Shown: positions 45,182 to 55,519, counted from the first letter of the stretch. The stretch is DNA of 64,000 nt from Nitrosomonas sp. (GCA_031316255.1 JALDQW010000001.1:2575485-2639484); one strand, 5' to 3'. The notes: generated by a model not told the origin, from the sequence alone. Numbers and translations: made by a program.

Positions 45182-46138
45182 TTAAAATTCGTTTGCTTTT
45201 TTTTCAATCGCATCAATCATCATTCCCGCCACGTTAAATCCTGTCTGGTTATAAATTTCCTGCATGCCGGTCGGGCTGGTGACGTTGATTTCGGTGAGAT
45301 AATTTCCGATGACATCGAGTCCGACGAGCATTAGTCCCTGGCTGGCTAATTCCGGGCCTAGGGTTGCGGCAATTTTCTTATCGTTTTCAGTTAATGACTG
45401 TGCGATACCGGTGCCGCCCGTGTTCAGGTTGCCGCGCGTTTCACCGGGTCTGGGAATGCGCGCCAAAGAATAGGGTGCGGGTTTGCCGGCAATCAATAGA
45501 ATGCGTTTGTCGCCTTGAGCAATTTCAGGGATAAAACGCTGCGCCATGATGGTGCGTGTGCCGTAATGTGTCATGGTTTCAAGAATGACGTTGACGTTGT
45601 GATCCGTTTTATGCACGCGAAAAATGCCGGCGCCGCCCATGCTGTCCAGCGGCTTTAGAATAATGTCCTGGTGTTGTTGCAGAAATTCTATGATGAGCGG
45701 CTCATGACGGGTAACGAGCGTTGGCGGATTAAACTGCGGAAATTTGGTGATTGCCAGCTTTTCATTAAAATCCCGGATGCTGCGCGGGCTGTTGATAATA
45801 TGCGCACCCGAATTCTCGGCCAGTTCCAAAAGGTAAGTGCTGTAGATATATTCCATGTTGAACGGCGGATCTTTACGCATCAATACGGCATCAAATGCTG
45901 TGAGCGGCATAGCGGTTTTTTCGGCGATTTGATACCAGCTGTTTTTATGTCCGTTGTTTCCGGTTAGCGTCAAATGCGATGAAAAACTGACGACGGCATC
46001 ATTACGCCAGATCAGATCTTCCTGATGGATAATATAAATTTCGTGACTGCGCGTGGTCGCTTCGCGCATCATGGCATAACTGGAGTCCTTTTGTATTTTG
46101 ATTGCTTCAAGTTGGTCTATGATAAAAGCCAGTTTCAT
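45182..46138 (-). CDS. gshB: glutathione synthetase
   Basis: An ATP-grasp enzyme joining gamma-glutamylcysteine and glycine. A 318-residue protein with FIIDQLEAIKIQKDSSYAMM at the N-terminus, LMRKDPPFNMEYIYSTYLLE, KPLDSMGGAGIFRV and the ATP/Mg segment INVTSPTGMQEI. It appears complete. It follows the gshA-like gene by 23 nt, so the two form an operon. Confidence 0.97.
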   Translation of the reverse strand: MKLAFIIDQLEAIKIQKDSSYAMMREATTRSHEIYIIHQEDLIWRNDAVVSFSSHLTLTGNNGHKNSWYQIAEKTAMPLTAFDAVLMRKDPPFNMEYIYSTYLLELAENSGAHIINSPRSIRDFNEKLAITKFPQFNPPTLVTRHEPLIIEFLQQHQDIILKPLDSMGGAGIFRVHKTDHNVNVILETMTHYGTRTIMAQRFIPEIAQGDKRILLIAGKPAPYSLARIPRPGETRGNLNTGGTGIAQSLTENDKKIAATLGPELASQGLMLVGLDVIGNYLTEINVTSPTGMQEIYNQTGFNVAGMMIDAIEKKANEF

Positions 46139-46161
46139 GTCAGCAGCCCGGGTAAATAGTG

Positions 46162-46977
46162 TTAGAAATCAGTTGCCGTTTGTTGCAGTTCGAGGACGGC
46201 AGCCAGCAAAGCCAGTCTGGCGACAACGCTATAGGCATAAAAACGCAATGGCATCAGATTTTTTCGGAACGAACTGTCAGGCAACAGACAATCCAGCTCG
46301 AAGGGTAACAACACAAAATGCATGCCGGGCGCACTCAGATTTTCATCCACACTGCGGCCGGTATGTAAATGATAAAAGCCGACGACGACAAAATGATCAA
46401 TCATGTATATCACCGGTTCGGCTACTGTCCGATTAATATTTTTGAAGGTGTAGACGCCTTTTTGAACCAGCACATTGGTGACGGACATGCCTTCTTTGAC
46501 AACTGCCATTTTGTTGCGCCGCTTTCGGTTGAGCTGATTATTTTTACGAATGACAGGCTCCAGTAATATCGATTGCCCGTCAGGTAAGTCGAATGTCGTC
46601 GCGGTTTTGATTTCGGGCAGAAGCGATCCAATGCGCACATCCAGTCCCGCGTGTTGCATGATTGTTTTTAATGAAGCGATATTTTGTAAATAAAAAATAT
46701 TTCTAGTGTGATTTTCCGGAATCAGCAAAATACTGTGCGCATCGGGACAGATTCTCACTATTGCGGTCATGGCCGCCTGTACGCAAAGCGGTATAAATTC
46801 TGTATTCAGGTAATTAAAATCGCTGTTACGCAAATCAACCGAACAGTAAAATGGAATCTTGTATTCGAACCATTTGCTGCGCAACCGATGCTCAATCTGC
46901 GGTTTTGCAGTGTTAAAACGGTTTTCCAGATCCAGAATCGGGTTATGCAAGGCTGTTGATAAATGAGGGAGCGGCAT
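46162..46977 (-). CDS. gshA: glutamate-cysteine ligase, apparently missing internal segments
   Basis: A 271-residue relative of the Acidithiobacillus/betaproteobacterial type of GshA, which is normally about 430 residues. Conserved blocks are present in order: FYCSVDLRNS, LCVQAAMTAIV, LLIPENHTRNIFYLQNI, then RNKMAVVKEGMSVTNVLVQ, VAEPVIYMIDHFVV, VDENLSAPGMHFVLLPF and RFYAYSVVARLALLAA. But after RNSDF (near 46815) about 14 residues and between LEPVIRKNN and LNRKRRNK (near 46536) about 125 residues seem lost, in frame both times. The lost part includes ligand-binding loops. It may be a pseudogene or altered enzyme. I start at ATG 46977 by homology; TTG 47040 is an alternative. Confidence 0.8.
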   Translation of the reverse strand: MPLPHLSTALHNPILDLENRFNTAKPQIEHRLRSKWFEYKIPFYCSVDLRNSDFNYLNTEFIPLCVQAAMTAIVRICPDAHSILLIPENHTRNIFYLQNIASLKTIMQHAGLDVRIGSLLPEIKTATTFDLPDGQSILLEPVIRKNNQLNRKRRNKMAVVKEGMSVTNVLVQKGVYTFKNINRTVAEPVIYMIDHFVVVGFYHLHTGRSVDENLSAPGMHFVLLPFELDCLLPDSSFRKNLMPLRFYAYSVVARLALLAAVLELQQTATDF

Positions 46978-47084
46978 TACGTGGTAAACGGTGTGCGAGT
47001 GTCTGGATTTTGCATGTAGTATAGCATCAAGCAGGGACAATTGTATTTAACCACTAAAATCGTTATGGTTGTTGGGCTGTTTTT

Positions 47085-47122
47085 CGTATTGCCTTATTCC
47101 ATACGTATTGCCTTATTTCATA
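47085..47122. repeat. two tandem 19-bp units
   Basis: CGTATTGCCTTATTCCATA at 47085-47103 is repeated at 47104-47122 with one C-to-T difference. It lies in the gap between gshA and the antiporter gene. No function is evident. Confidence 0.7.
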
Positions 47123-47271
47123 CTTGATTCGGCGATCAATAACGAATATTTTAAACAGTTTACAGAGAACGATTCAGTGGCAAAGAATGCTTGACTGAAG
47201 CGCTGAATATTATAAAGTTGCTTAATCCCGACACGATCATTCTCTAGGTAATTTCTGTTGAACATTTATTC

Positions 47272-49257
47272 ATGACTGACGATACCCTGCAACCTATTCT
47301 TATTTTGTTAGCGATTGCCGTAATCGCCGTGGTGATTTTTCGCCTGTTGCGTTTGCCGCCCATGCTGGGGTATTTGGTTGCGGGCGTCATTATTGGACCA
47401 CATGCCCTGGGATGGATACAAGAAAGCGAGGAAACGCGCCATCTTGCGGAATTTGGGATTGTCTTTCTGATGTTCAGTATTGGTCTGGAATTCAGTCTGA
47501 CCAAACTGGTCACGATGAAACGCATCGTTTTCGGGTTTGGTACATCGCAGGTTGTCATCTGTATTATGCTTGTTATGGGGATCACCTGGTTTCTGGGCAT
47601 GGATTGGCGCGTGGGACTGGCTTTAGGCGGCGCACTGGCAATGTCTTCAACCGCCATTGTCATCAAAATGCTGTCCGAAAGACTGGAGCTTAATACACCG
47701 CACGGTCGCCAGGTAATTGGTGTTTTATTGTTTCAGGACCTAGCCGTCATTCCATTGTTAATTATTATTCCGGCGCTTGCAATTTCTATTGACAATGAAG
47801 CCGTAGATTACGGAACGATGCTGGCAATTGCTGTGTTAAAGGCGCTTGCGGTACTTACGTTGATTCTGTTTTTTGGACAACGGCTTATGCGCCCCTGGTT
47901 TCATGTGGTAGCGCGCCAGAAATCATCCGAATTGTTTGTTTTGAATGTTTTGCTGATCACGCTGGGACTCGCCTGGTTGACTGAGCTGGCCGGGCTGTCG
48001 CTGGCGCTGGGCGCTTTTCTAGCCGGAATGCTGATATCCGAAACTGAATACCGGTATCAGGTTGAAGATGACATTAAGCCTTTTCGCGATATTTTGCTGG
48101 GTTTGTTTTTCATTACCATTGGCATGTTGCTGGATATTCAGGTCGTGATTGAAAATTTCCTGTGGGTGGCACTGATTTTGTCAGCGTTGATCGTCGTAAA
48201 AGTCGTATTAATTACCGGCCTATCGCGTCTTTTCGGCGCGGAACCCAATGTGGCGGTCAGAACGGGATTGAATCTGGCGCAAGGCGGAGAATTCGGATTT
48301 GTATTGCTTGCTCAGGCGACCATGAGTGGTTTGGTGGAAAATGCCGTCCTGCAACCGATTCTGGCCGCCATGGTACTGTCGATGTTGCTGGCGCCATTTA
48401 TGATTGAGTATAGTGAGCGGGTTGTTCAGCGTTTTTACACGTCCGAGTGGTTGCAGCGCGCAATGCAGATTACTTCCATTGCTGCGCAAACAATGTCCGA
48501 ACAAAATCATGTCATTATTTGCGGCTATGGACGCAGCGGGCAGAATTTGTCGCGTATTCTGGAGCAGGAGTCGGTTCCTTTTATTGCGCTCGATATTGAT
48601 CCGCAGCGTATCCACGAAGCCAAGATTGCCGGGGAATCGGTGGTTTATGGTGACGCGGCGCGCAGGGAAGTTTTAATTGCTGCCGGGCTGCTTCGTGCAA
48701 GAGTGCTGATCGTCAGTTACGCGGACACGGTTTCAGCCTTGAAAATTTTAAACCATGCCCGAACGTTGCGTCCTGAATTGGCAGTTGTTGTGCGAACGCG
48801 GGACGATTCGGACATTGATCTGTTGAAGGAAGCCGGCGCAACAGAAGTTGTAGCCGAGGTGCTTGAAGGCAGCCTGATGCTGGCATCGCACGCGATGATG
48901 TTCATGGATATGTCTACAGGACGCATTTTAAGGCGTATCCGGCAAATACGTGAACAGCGGTACAACCTATTTCGTGGATTTTATTACGGTGTTACTGACG
49001 AAAGTGAAGAAGGCAACGAGCGACTGTTGCCCCGGCTGTTGACAATCACAATTATTCCCGGTGCGGCATCTGTTAATAAAACACTTGGCGAACTTGATCT
49101 GGTTGAATTTTCGGTAGAGGTGACTGCCGTCAGAAGACGAAATATCAGGGGATTATTGCCTTCCGATGAAACTCGGCTTGAAGCAGGTGATGTGGTTGTG
49201 CTCAGGGGAACTCAGGAAAATCTGGCCGCTGCAGAAATCCGGTTAATGCAGGGATAG
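47272..49257 (+). CDS. monovalent cation:proton antiporter, Kef/CPA2 type with TrkA domains
   Basis: A 661-residue CPA2 transporter: about 12 membrane segments in residues 1-385, then a TrkA-N (RCK) domain starting HVIICGYGRSGQNLSRILEQ and a TrkA-C domain ending LRGTQENLAAAE. It resembles KefB/KefC, YbaL and the betaproteobacterial cation:proton antiporters. KefB/C are gated by glutathione adducts, and this gene lies next to gshA-gshB, but diagnostic glutathione-binding residues cannot be confirmed by eye. ATG at 47272 is the first good start. Confidence 0.9.
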   Translation: MTDDTLQPILILLAIAVIAVVIFRLLRLPPMLGYLVAGVIIGPHALGWIQESEETRHLAEFGIVFLMFSIGLEFSLTKLVTMKRIVFGFGTSQVVICIMLVMGITWFLGMDWRVGLALGGALAMSSTAIVIKMLSERLELNTPHGRQVIGVLLFQDLAVIPLLIIIPALAISIDNEAVDYGTMLAIAVLKALAVLTLILFFGQRLMRPWFHVVARQKSSELFVLNVLLITLGLAWLTELAGLSLALGAFLAGMLISETEYRYQVEDDIKPFRDILLGLFFITIGMLLDIQVVIENFLWVALILSALIVVKVVLITGLSRLFGAEPNVAVRTGLNLAQGGEFGFVLLAQATMSGLVENAVLQPILAAMVLSMLLAPFMIEYSERVVQRFYTSEWLQRAMQITSIAAQTMSEQNHVIICGYGRSGQNLSRILEQESVPFIALDIDPQRIHEAKIAGESVVYGDAARREVLIAAGLLRARVLIVSYADTVSALKILNHARTLRPELAVVVRTRDDSDIDLLKEAGATEVVAEVLEGSLMLASHAMMFMDMSTGRILRRIRQIREQRYNLFRGFYYGVTDESEEGNERLLPRLLTITIIPGAASVNKTLGELDLVEFSVEVTAVRRRNIRGLLPSDETRLEAGDVVVLRGTQENLAAAEIRLMQG

Positions 49258-49332
49258 TTTCAGCTTTTCTCCATAATCCTAATCTAAAACAGATAAATAT
49301 AGCGGCGCATGTATTTTGGCTTTGAACTTGCA

Positions 49333-49374
49333 AGAAACCCTACTGCCAACATGTCATTTTTTAAGGGTTTTTTC
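49333..49374 (+). terminator. possible terminator after the antiporter
   Basis: AAACCCT pairs with AGGGTTT across a 22-nt loop, followed by TTTTC. The stem is short for so large a loop. Confidence 0.35.
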
Positions 49375-49510
49375 TAATTTAATAAACGCTCAGACATGGA
49401 CAGTTTCTTCATGAAAGTGTATAGTCTGCGTTCAACCCTTTGCTCATAAGAAAAAGGGAGGTGTTATTGTATCCAGTTCATAACAACGCTTACATTTCAG
49501 AATGGATGCA

Positions 49511-49539
49511 GTGACAGATAAGAAGGTGCGTACTATAAA
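49511..49539 (+). promoter_or_regulatory. candidate sigma-70 promoter for nirK
   Basis: GTGACA (49511-49516), a 17-bp spacer and TATAAA (49534-49539), each five of six to consensus. Transcription would start near 49546, leaving a leader of about 23 nt that contains the GGAGGGAG ribosome binding site. Confidence 0.6.
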
Positions 49540-49568
49540 GCGCAAATTTATCATTTATGGAGGGAGAT

Positions 49569-50672
49569 ATGATTAAAGCTGTTCAGGCAGTTGTTGGATT
49601 GGGATTGTTGTGTTTCGCTGCTACTCAAGTTGCAGTAGCTGCAACAGACATCTCAAAATTACCACGTATCAAACAAGAACTGGTGGCTCCGCCTGCAGTT
49701 CCTAAACACGATCAAGTTGTCAAAGGCGGACCAAGAGTTGTTGAAGTGCGTATGGAGACTAAAGAAGTTCTTATGGAAGTGGCTCCCGGCGCAAACGTAT
49801 GGGCATTGACTTTTAACGGTTCCGTTCCTGGTCCATTGATCGTTGTGCACGAAGGCGATTATGTTGAGCTTACCTTGGTTAATCCAAAAGAAAGTACACT
49901 GGCGCATAACGTGGATTTCCATGCTGCAACAGGCGCGTTGGGTGGCGCTGGCTTGACATTGGTCCAGCCAGGTGAAGAAGTTGTTTTACGCTGGAAAGCT
50001 GTTAAGCCAGGTGTATTTGTATACCACTGTGCACCAGGTGGAACAATGATTCCTTTCCACGTTATTTCAGGTATGAGTGGTGCGATTATGGTCCTGCCAC
50101 GTGATGGTCTGAAAGACGAAAAAGGAAAACCATATCGTTATGACCGTGCATTCTACATTGGCGAGCAAGATTACTATTTGCCAAACGATGGCAAGGGTAA
50201 CTTCAAGAAATATGATTCACCTGCAGCTGGCATGCATGAAATGCTTGAACTCGCTAAAGGCCTGATTCCAACTCATGTTGTTTTCAACGGTGCAGTGGGT
50301 GCCATTACCGGTGATAACGCATTGTCAGCCAAAGTGGGTGAGAAAGTATTATTCGTTCACTCATCAGCTAACCGTCAATCTTATCCTCACTTGATCGGTG
50401 GTCACGCTGATCTTTACTGGGTAGGCGGTTCATTCAGCGATACTCCATTAACAAGCCAGGAAACATGGTTTATTCCAGCGGGTGCTGCAGTTGCTGCTGC
50501 ATATGAATTCCATCAACCTGGTTTATATGTATACCTCAGTCATAACCTGATTGAAGCTGTACTGCTCGGTGCAGCGCTGCATATGAATGTCGAAGGTGAG
50601 TGGGATAACGACATGATGGAGCAAGTCAAAGCACCTGCATCATTTGACGCTGGCGCAGCGATGGATCACTAA
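49569..50672 (+). CDS. nirK: copper-containing nitrite reductase NirK (AniA type)
   Basis: Reduces nitrite to nitric oxide in the periplasm. The 367-residue precursor has a signal peptide ending near AVAA. Two cupredoxin domains follow. The type 1 copper ligands lie in AHNVDFH and [18 protein letters not shown] (histidine, cysteine, histidine, methionine); the type 2 site uses DFH and YHC histidines and a C-terminal one. The catalytic pair is the aspartate of VDFH and the histidine of [10 protein letters not shown] start at ATG 49569: the in-frame ATG at 49557 is part of the Shine-Dalgarno region. It is a single-gene unit; no ncgABC genes precede it. Confidence 0.96.
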   Translation: MIKAVQAVVGLGLLCFAATQVAVAATDISKLPRIKQELVAPPAVPKHDQVVKGGPRVVEVRMETKEVLMEVAPGANVWALTFNGSVPGPLIVVHEGDYVELTLVNPKESTLAHNVDFHAATGALGGAGLTLVQPGEEVVLRWKAVKPGVFVYHCAPGGTMIPFHVISGMSGAIMVLPRDGLKDEKGKPYRYDRAFYIGEQDYYLPNDGKGNFKKYDSPAAGMHEMLELAKGLIPTHVVFNGAVGAITGDNALSAKVGEKVLFVHSSANRQSYPHLIGGHADLYWVGGSFSDTPLTSQETWFIPAGAAVAAAYEFHQPGLYVYLSHNLIEAVLLGAALHMNVEGEWDNDMMEQVKAPASFDAGAAMDH

Positions 50673-50714
50673 GCGCTTATACAAAAAAATATTTGTTAAA
50701 GTGATGTAATCCAT

Positions 50715-50750
50715 AAACGGCTCCAGCCATTGGTTGGAGCCGTTTTGTTT
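50715..50750 (+). terminator. rho-independent terminator after nirK
   Basis: AAACGGCTCCAGCC pairs with GGTTGGAGCCGTTT (one G-T pair) around a short loop, followed by TGTTTTGTTT. It lies about 43 nt after nirK and just before apt. Confidence 0.85.
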
Positions 50751-50793
50751 TGTTTGGGACTTGTGGTCCCTTTATTTATCATCTTGCTTTTTT

Positions 50794-51321
50794 ATGCCCA
50801 TCAAATCCCGTATTCGTACAGTCCCGCACTATCCGCATAAGGGAATCATGTTTCGTGACGTTACAACGCTGTTAAAAGATCCGATCGGTTTTCGCGCCAC
50901 GATTCAGGAAATCACCAAACGCCATCAAACAAGTCAAATAGACAAGGTCGTCGGCATTGAATCACGCGGTTTTATTATTGGAGCTCCCGTTGCCTATCAA
51001 CTTGAGACTGGTTTTGTGCCCATACGCAAAAAAAATAAGCTGCCCGCTGAAACGATTGGCCGAGACTATCAACTTGAGTACGGCAGCGACCGTATTGAAG
51101 TTCATGTTGATGCCATACAACGTGGCGATCGTGTGTTGCTGGTCGATGATTTGATTGCGACAGGCGGAACTGCAGAAGCCGCGGTCAGATTAATTCAGGA
51201 AATGGGCGGTGAAGTGGCTGAGTGTTGCTTTGTTATTGATTTGCCGGATGTGGGGGGTAGAAAGCGTCTCGAAAAAATGGGGTGCAAGATATTCTCACTG
51301 TGTGAATTTGAGGGTGATTAA
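50794..51321 (+). CDS. apt: adenine phosphoribosyltransferase
   Basis: Salvages adenine to AMP using PRPP. A 175-residue type I phosphoribosyltransferase: FRDVTTLLKDP, GIESRGFIIGAPVAYQL, KKNKLPAET and the PRPP loop RVLLVDDLIATGGTAEAA. The frame is open to 50734, but that would place the start in the nirK terminator; ATG 50794 (MPIKSRIRTVPHYPHKG) matches the family. No good ribosome binding site precedes it. A GGGAC/GTCCC hairpin at 50756-50770 lies in the leader. Confidence 0.94.
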   Translation: MPIKSRIRTVPHYPHKGIMFRDVTTLLKDPIGFRATIQEITKRHQTSQIDKVVGIESRGFIIGAPVAYQLETGFVPIRKKNKLPAETIGRDYQLEYGSDRIEVHVDAIQRGDRVLLVDDLIATGGTAEAAVRLIQEMGGEVAECCFVIDLPDVGGRKRLEKMGCKIFSLCEFEGD

Positions 51322-51337
51322 TATCGTTTCAAATCAT

Positions 51338-52708
51338 TTATTTGTTACGAATGGCGGCCATCAATTTTTCATGAATACCGCCAAAACCACCATTACTCAT
51401 GACTAAAATGTGATCGCCGGGTATTGCAACAGTTGAAATAGCATCGATTAATTGTGATAAGTCAGCATAACATTTTGCTTTATCGCCAAGTTTTGATAGT
51501 GCATTTTCAACCCAGTCGGCGTTAAAGCTATAACAAAAAACAATATCCGCTGCATCGAGGCTTTTAGCCAGTTTCTCTTTCCAGATGCCCATTTTCATGG
51601 TGTTGGAACGCGGTTCCAGCACCGCAATAATCCGGGCATTGCCAATGTGGCTGCGTAAACCGTCAAGTGTTGTTTGAATAGCGGTTGGATGATGTGCAAA
51701 GTCATCATAGACGGTAATTTCATCTATTACACCGCGCTTTTCCATGCGGCGCTTAACATTCTTAAATTGGGCTAAAGCTTCAATGCCAACTTTGACGGGA
51801 ACTCCAGCGTGACGCGCCGCGGCCAGTGCCGCCAATGCATTCATGCGGTTATGCTCACCCAATAATTCCCACTGCAGCATGCCTTGCGATGCATTTGCGA
51901 AAAAAACCTCAGTGGTTGTTTTCTCATGCTGAAGAGTATGCCACCCCGTTGTTACGCCAAACGGTTCGATGGGTGTCCAGCAACCCTGCTTCAGCACATG
52001 TTCAAGGTTGTGATCGATTCCATTGGCAACGATTAAGCCTTGACTGGGAACAATTCGTATAAAATGATGAAATTGGCGTTCAATTGCTGCAAGATCCTGG
52101 AAAATATCAGCATGATCAAATTCAAGATTATTCAAGATGGCAGTTTTGGGATGATAATGAACGAATTTTGAACGTTTATCAAAAAATGCTGTGTCGTACT
52201 CGTCTGCTTCAATCACAAAGAATGGCGATATTTCATCGGCCTGGTTCTGCGGTCTTAATCCGATACGTGCGGAAGTATCGAAATTTTCAGGAATGCCGCC
52301 AATCAGAAAACCCGGGTTCAGTCCTGCATATTCCAGAATCCAGGTCAACATTGAACTTGTAGTTGTTTTACCATGCGTGCCGGCAACAGCCAGAACCCAT
52401 CGGTTTCTCAAAATATTTTCAGACAGCCATTGCGGACCGGAAGTATAGGGCAAATTTTGATTCAGAATTTCTTCCATCAATGGATTGCCCCGTGTTACCA
52501 CATTGCCAATTACGTATATATCCGGTTTAAGTTTGATTTGTTCTGACGAGAATCCTGAAATCAATTCGATACCCAACGACTCCAGTTGCGTGCTCATGGG
52601 TGGATAGACATTCTGGTCGCATCCGGTTACTTTATGGTCGGCTTCCTGTGCAATGGCGGCAATACCGCCCATAAACGTGCCACAAATACCAAGAATATGA
52701 ATATGCAT
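51338..52708 (-). CDS. mpl: UDP-N-acetylmuramate:L-alanyl-gamma-D-glutamyl-meso-diaminopimelate ligase
   Basis: Recycles the murein tripeptide by attaching it to UDP-MurNAc. A 456-residue Mur ligase with HIHILGICGTFMGGIAAIAQ at the N-terminus, the ATP site AVAGTHGKTTTSSML, EADEYDTAFFDKRSKFVHY, and the third domain with VYDDFAHHPTAI. Mpl is distinguished from MurC by the GICGTFMGG start and EADEYDTAFFDKRSKF. It converges with apt. Confidence 0.95.
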   Translation of the reverse strand: MHIHILGICGTFMGGIAAIAQEADHKVTGCDQNVYPPMSTQLESLGIELISGFSSEQIKLKPDIYVIGNVVTRGNPLMEEILNQNLPYTSGPQWLSENILRNRWVLAVAGTHGKTTTSSMLTWILEYAGLNPGFLIGGIPENFDTSARIGLRPQNQADEISPFFVIEADEYDTAFFDKRSKFVHYHPKTAILNNLEFDHADIFQDLAAIERQFHHFIRIVPSQGLIVANGIDHNLEHVLKQGCWTPIEPFGVTTGWHTLQHEKTTTEVFFANASQGMLQWELLGEHNRMNALAALAAARHAGVPVKVGIEALAQFKNVKRRMEKRGVIDEITVYDDFAHHPTAIQTTLDGLRSHIGNARIIAVLEPRSNTMKMGIWKEKLAKSLDAADIVFCYSFNADWVENALSKLGDKAKCYADLSQLIDAISTVAIPGDHILVMSNGGFGGIHEKLMAAIRNK

Positions 52709-52897
52709 AGTCAGTTTTAATTAATATCCGGATGAGAAATAGTCAAGTCATTTCCAACATGCGTTTAGGCAGCAAAATTTTCTGACTCAATAGAATTTAC
52801 AGAAACACGGTAATTGTGATGTGGCAACCCGTTATGACGGTATGAAAATCACGAATAAATGGTGCATCAAACATTGTTATGCCCGCGTAGGCAATTC

Positions 52898-53107
52898 TTA
52901 ATCGATCACTTCAAAACCTGCATCACTAATTGCTGTTTTTATCTGTTCAATGTCAACAGCTGACGGATTATGGTGAATGGTTGCCAGAGACTGGTCAAGC
53001 GACACTTCAACCTGCGAGATTCCGGGAAGTTTCTCGAGTATTGTTTTGATACTGCTGACACATCCCTGGCAGGTCATGCCTTGTATGTTAACCGTAGTTG
53101 TTTGCAT
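52898..53107 (-). CDS. copZ: heavy-metal-associated domain protein, CopZ-like copper chaperone
   Basis: A 69-residue HMA domain protein with the metal-binding MTCQGCVSSI loop (CxxC). It is positioned 3 nt after the copA stop on the same strand, so it is co-transcribed with the exporter and probably delivers Cu(I) to it in the cytoplasm. Its size and single CxxC fit CopZ/Atx1 chaperones. Confidence 0.93.
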   Translation of the reverse strand: MQTTTVNIQGMTCQGCVSSIKTILEKLPGISQVEVSLDQSLATIHHNPSAVDIEQIKTAISDAGFEVID

Positions 53108-53110
53108 GAA

Positions 53111-55519
53111 TTAGTTCCTTAATTGATTCGCCTGCCATCGTTTAAGCAGTAGCGAATTACTGACAACTGAAACAGAACTCATTGCCATGGCGGCTCCGGC
53201 AATGACAGGATTCAGCATACCAATTGCTGCCAATGGAATGCCCAGTGAATTATATACAAAAGCGAAGAACAGGTTTTGACGGATTTTTTTGAGCGTTGCG
53301 CGCGACAAGGAAATTGCATCGGCAACGCTCATGAGATCGTTTCGTATCAAAGTGATGTCAGCTGCTTCAATGGCGACATCGGAGCCTGCGCCAATTGCAA
53401 AACTTACATCAGCGGCGGCAAGTGCAGGTGCGTCGTTGATGCCATCCCCAACCATGCCGGTAAATTTACCGCTGTTTTTAAATTTTTTGATTTCTTCGGC
53501 TTTATCTTGTGGTAAAACTTCAGCGCGAAATTCGGTAATGCCCGTGCTTTTAGCGATAGCGGCGGCAGTTGCAGCGTTGTCTCCTGTCAGCATAACCACT
53601 TCGATACCCATGTTTTGCAATCGCTCCACGGCTTTAATCGAAGTGTCGCGTAAACAGTCTGCAATGGCCAGATAGCCTAGAATAACCGGAGTATCATCGT
53701 TTAGTGTTGCGACGGCGATCACTGTCTTGCCTTCGTTTTGCAGGGTAGTGATTGTTTCCGCATCAAGCGTTGCCCCGTGTTGCGTCAGAAATTTCGGTGA
53801 ACCAAGCAGATATTGTGTTGAGTCAATACTGGCTTTGATGCCGCTGCCTGTGATGGCCAGAAAATCAGTTGTTGGCTTGAGTGAAATATTTGTCTTTTCA
53901 GTATAATTTAATACAGCCCGAGCCAGTGGGTGCTCGGAACCTTGTTCCAGAGAAGCTGCGATTTGCGTAAAATCCTGTTTGCTGAGTCTTACAGGAACGA
54001 CGTCGGTTACTTCAGGTTTTCCCTCTGTTAGGGTGCCGGTCTTGTCGACAATGACAGTTTGAATTTTTTCAGCTTGCTCTAGTGCTGCGGCGTTTTTGAC
54101 CAGAACGCCGACTTGTGCGCCGCGCCCGGTTCCAACCATGATTGCGGTTGGCGTGGCCAGCCCCAATGCACAGGGACAGGCGATAACCAATACTGCAACA
54201 GCATGAATGAGTGCAGTTACAAACTGGCCGGTCAACCACCAGGTAATGCCCAACGTAAAGATGCTGATGAGCACAACAACAGGGACAAATATGCCGGAAA
54301 TTGTATCGGCCATGCGTTGAATAGGCGCTTTGGAGCCTTGCGCTTCTTCTACCAGATGGATTATTGCTGCAAGTTGGGTATGCTTGCCAACACTGGTTGC
54401 GCGGCATTTGAGCAGGCCCTGTTGGTTGATGGTTGCGGCAAAGACTTTTGATTCGGGTTGTTTGCTGACGGGCAGACTTTCTCCAGTCAGCATCGATTCG
54501 TTCACGCTGGATATGCCATCTATAACAACGCCATCAACAGGCAGGTTTTCCCCGGGACGAACAATAAAAATATCTCCGGCTTGCAGGCTATCGGCGGGTA
54601 CTTCAATAATTTTCCCGTCGCGTTCAATCCGTGCAGTTTTCGGCTGAAGCTTGATCAATGCTTCAATGGCATCTGATGTTCTGCCTTTGGCGCGTGCTTC
54701 CATAAGTTTGCCGAGCAATACAAGGGTAATAATTGCTGCACTCGCTTCAAAATAAACATGCTGATCCAGAGAAAATGTCGTAACGATGGCGCTGAAGATA
54801 TAGGCCATGCTGGTGCCGAGAGCAACCAGAACATCCATATTGGCACCACCACTGCGCAGCGCATGCCACGCACCAATGTAGAATCGTTTGCCAATCCAGA
54901 ATTGGACAGGCGTGGCCAGCAACCATTGCAACCAGCGGGGGATTATGTCCATGGCGTCCATGCCATGACCAGTAAACATCATGCCCATTTGTAATACTAA
55001 AGGCAATGTGAGGATAGCGGAAACCCAGAATAATCTCAATTCCGCGCGGTATGCAGCAAGTCGCCTTGCCTTTTCTTCTGCGTGGCTGGCTTCACTGATT
55101 TCATGGGCAGCGTAACCGGCGTTTTCAACAGCGGAAATCAGTTCTGTGATGGTTGCTAATCCAGGTGTGAAGCTGACTTTCGCGGTTTCTGTTGCAACAT
55201 TAACTTGTGCGGTAACGCCGGGCAGTTTGTTCAATGCCTTTTCGATATGCCTGCCACAAGCAGCACAAGTCATTTTGTGTAGTTGAAGTTGTACCAACTG
55301 AGGGGCGATATGAAAACCGGACTTTTCGATGGCATCGATTAATGTATTTACTTTGATTTGCTGGTCATTGTACTGTACCCGTGCGATTTCACTGGCAAAA
55401 TTAACTGCGGCTTTAACACCGGGAAGTTTGTTGAGATTTTTTTCGATACGGGATGCACAGGCAGCGCAGGTCATGCCTTCAATGGGAAAATCGATTTGTT
55501 TCAGTGTTGCGGTATTCAT
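53111..55519 (-). CDS. copA: copper-exporting P1B-type ATPase
   Basis: Pumps Cu(I) from the cytoplasm to the periplasm. An 802-residue protein with two N-terminal HMA domains (CAAC near residue 18 and again near 85), eight membrane segments, the metal-site CPC in [15 protein letters not shown], the phosphorylated aspartate in DKTGTLTEG, the HP dipeptide in GSEHPLARA and the hinge [15 protein letters not shown]. Complete and canonical. With copZ it forms a copper-resistance unit; a CueR-type regulator is not nearby. A natural partner for a copper-dependent metabolism. Confidence 0.97.
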   Translation of the reverse strand: MNTATLKQIDFPIEGMTCAACASRIEKNLNKLPGVKAAVNFASEIARVQYNDQQIKVNTLIDAIEKSGFHIAPQLVQLQLHKMTCAACGRHIEKALNKLPGVTAQVNVATETAKVSFTPGLATITELISAVENAGYAAHEISEASHAEEKARRLAAYRAELRLFWVSAILTLPLVLQMGMMFTGHGMDAMDIIPRWLQWLLATPVQFWIGKRFYIGAWHALRSGGANMDVLVALGTSMAYIFSAIVTTFSLDQHVYFEASAAIITLVLLGKLMEARAKGRTSDAIEALIKLQPKTARIERDGKIIEVPADSLQAGDIFIVRPGENLPVDGVVIDGISSVNESMLTGESLPVSKQPESKVFAATINQQGLLKCRATSVGKHTQLAAIIHLVEEAQGSKAPIQRMADTISGIFVPVVVLISIFTLGITWWLTGQFVTALIHAVAVLVIACPCALGLATPTAIMVGTGRGAQVGVLVKNAAALEQAEKIQTVIVDKTGTLTEGKPEVTDVVPVRLSKQDFTQIAASLEQGSEHPLARAVLNYTEKTNISLKPTTDFLAITGSGIKASIDSTQYLLGSPKFLTQHGATLDAETITTLQNEGKTVIAVATLNDDTPVILGYLAIADCLRDTSIKAVERLQNMGIEVVMLTGDNAATAAAIAKSTGITEFRAEVLPQDKAEEIKKFKNSGKFTGMVGDGINDAPALAAADVSFAIGAGSDVAIEAADITLIRNDLMSVADAISLSRATLKKIRQNLFFAFVYNSLGIPLAAIGMLNPVIAGAAMAMSSVSVVSNSLLLKRWQANQLRN

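Noticed and set aside
49480..49520. Weak NsrR-like dyad (ACATTT, AATGGAT) before nirK
   Set aside because: The half-sites match the expected motif poorly and the spacing is off, so it is not called.
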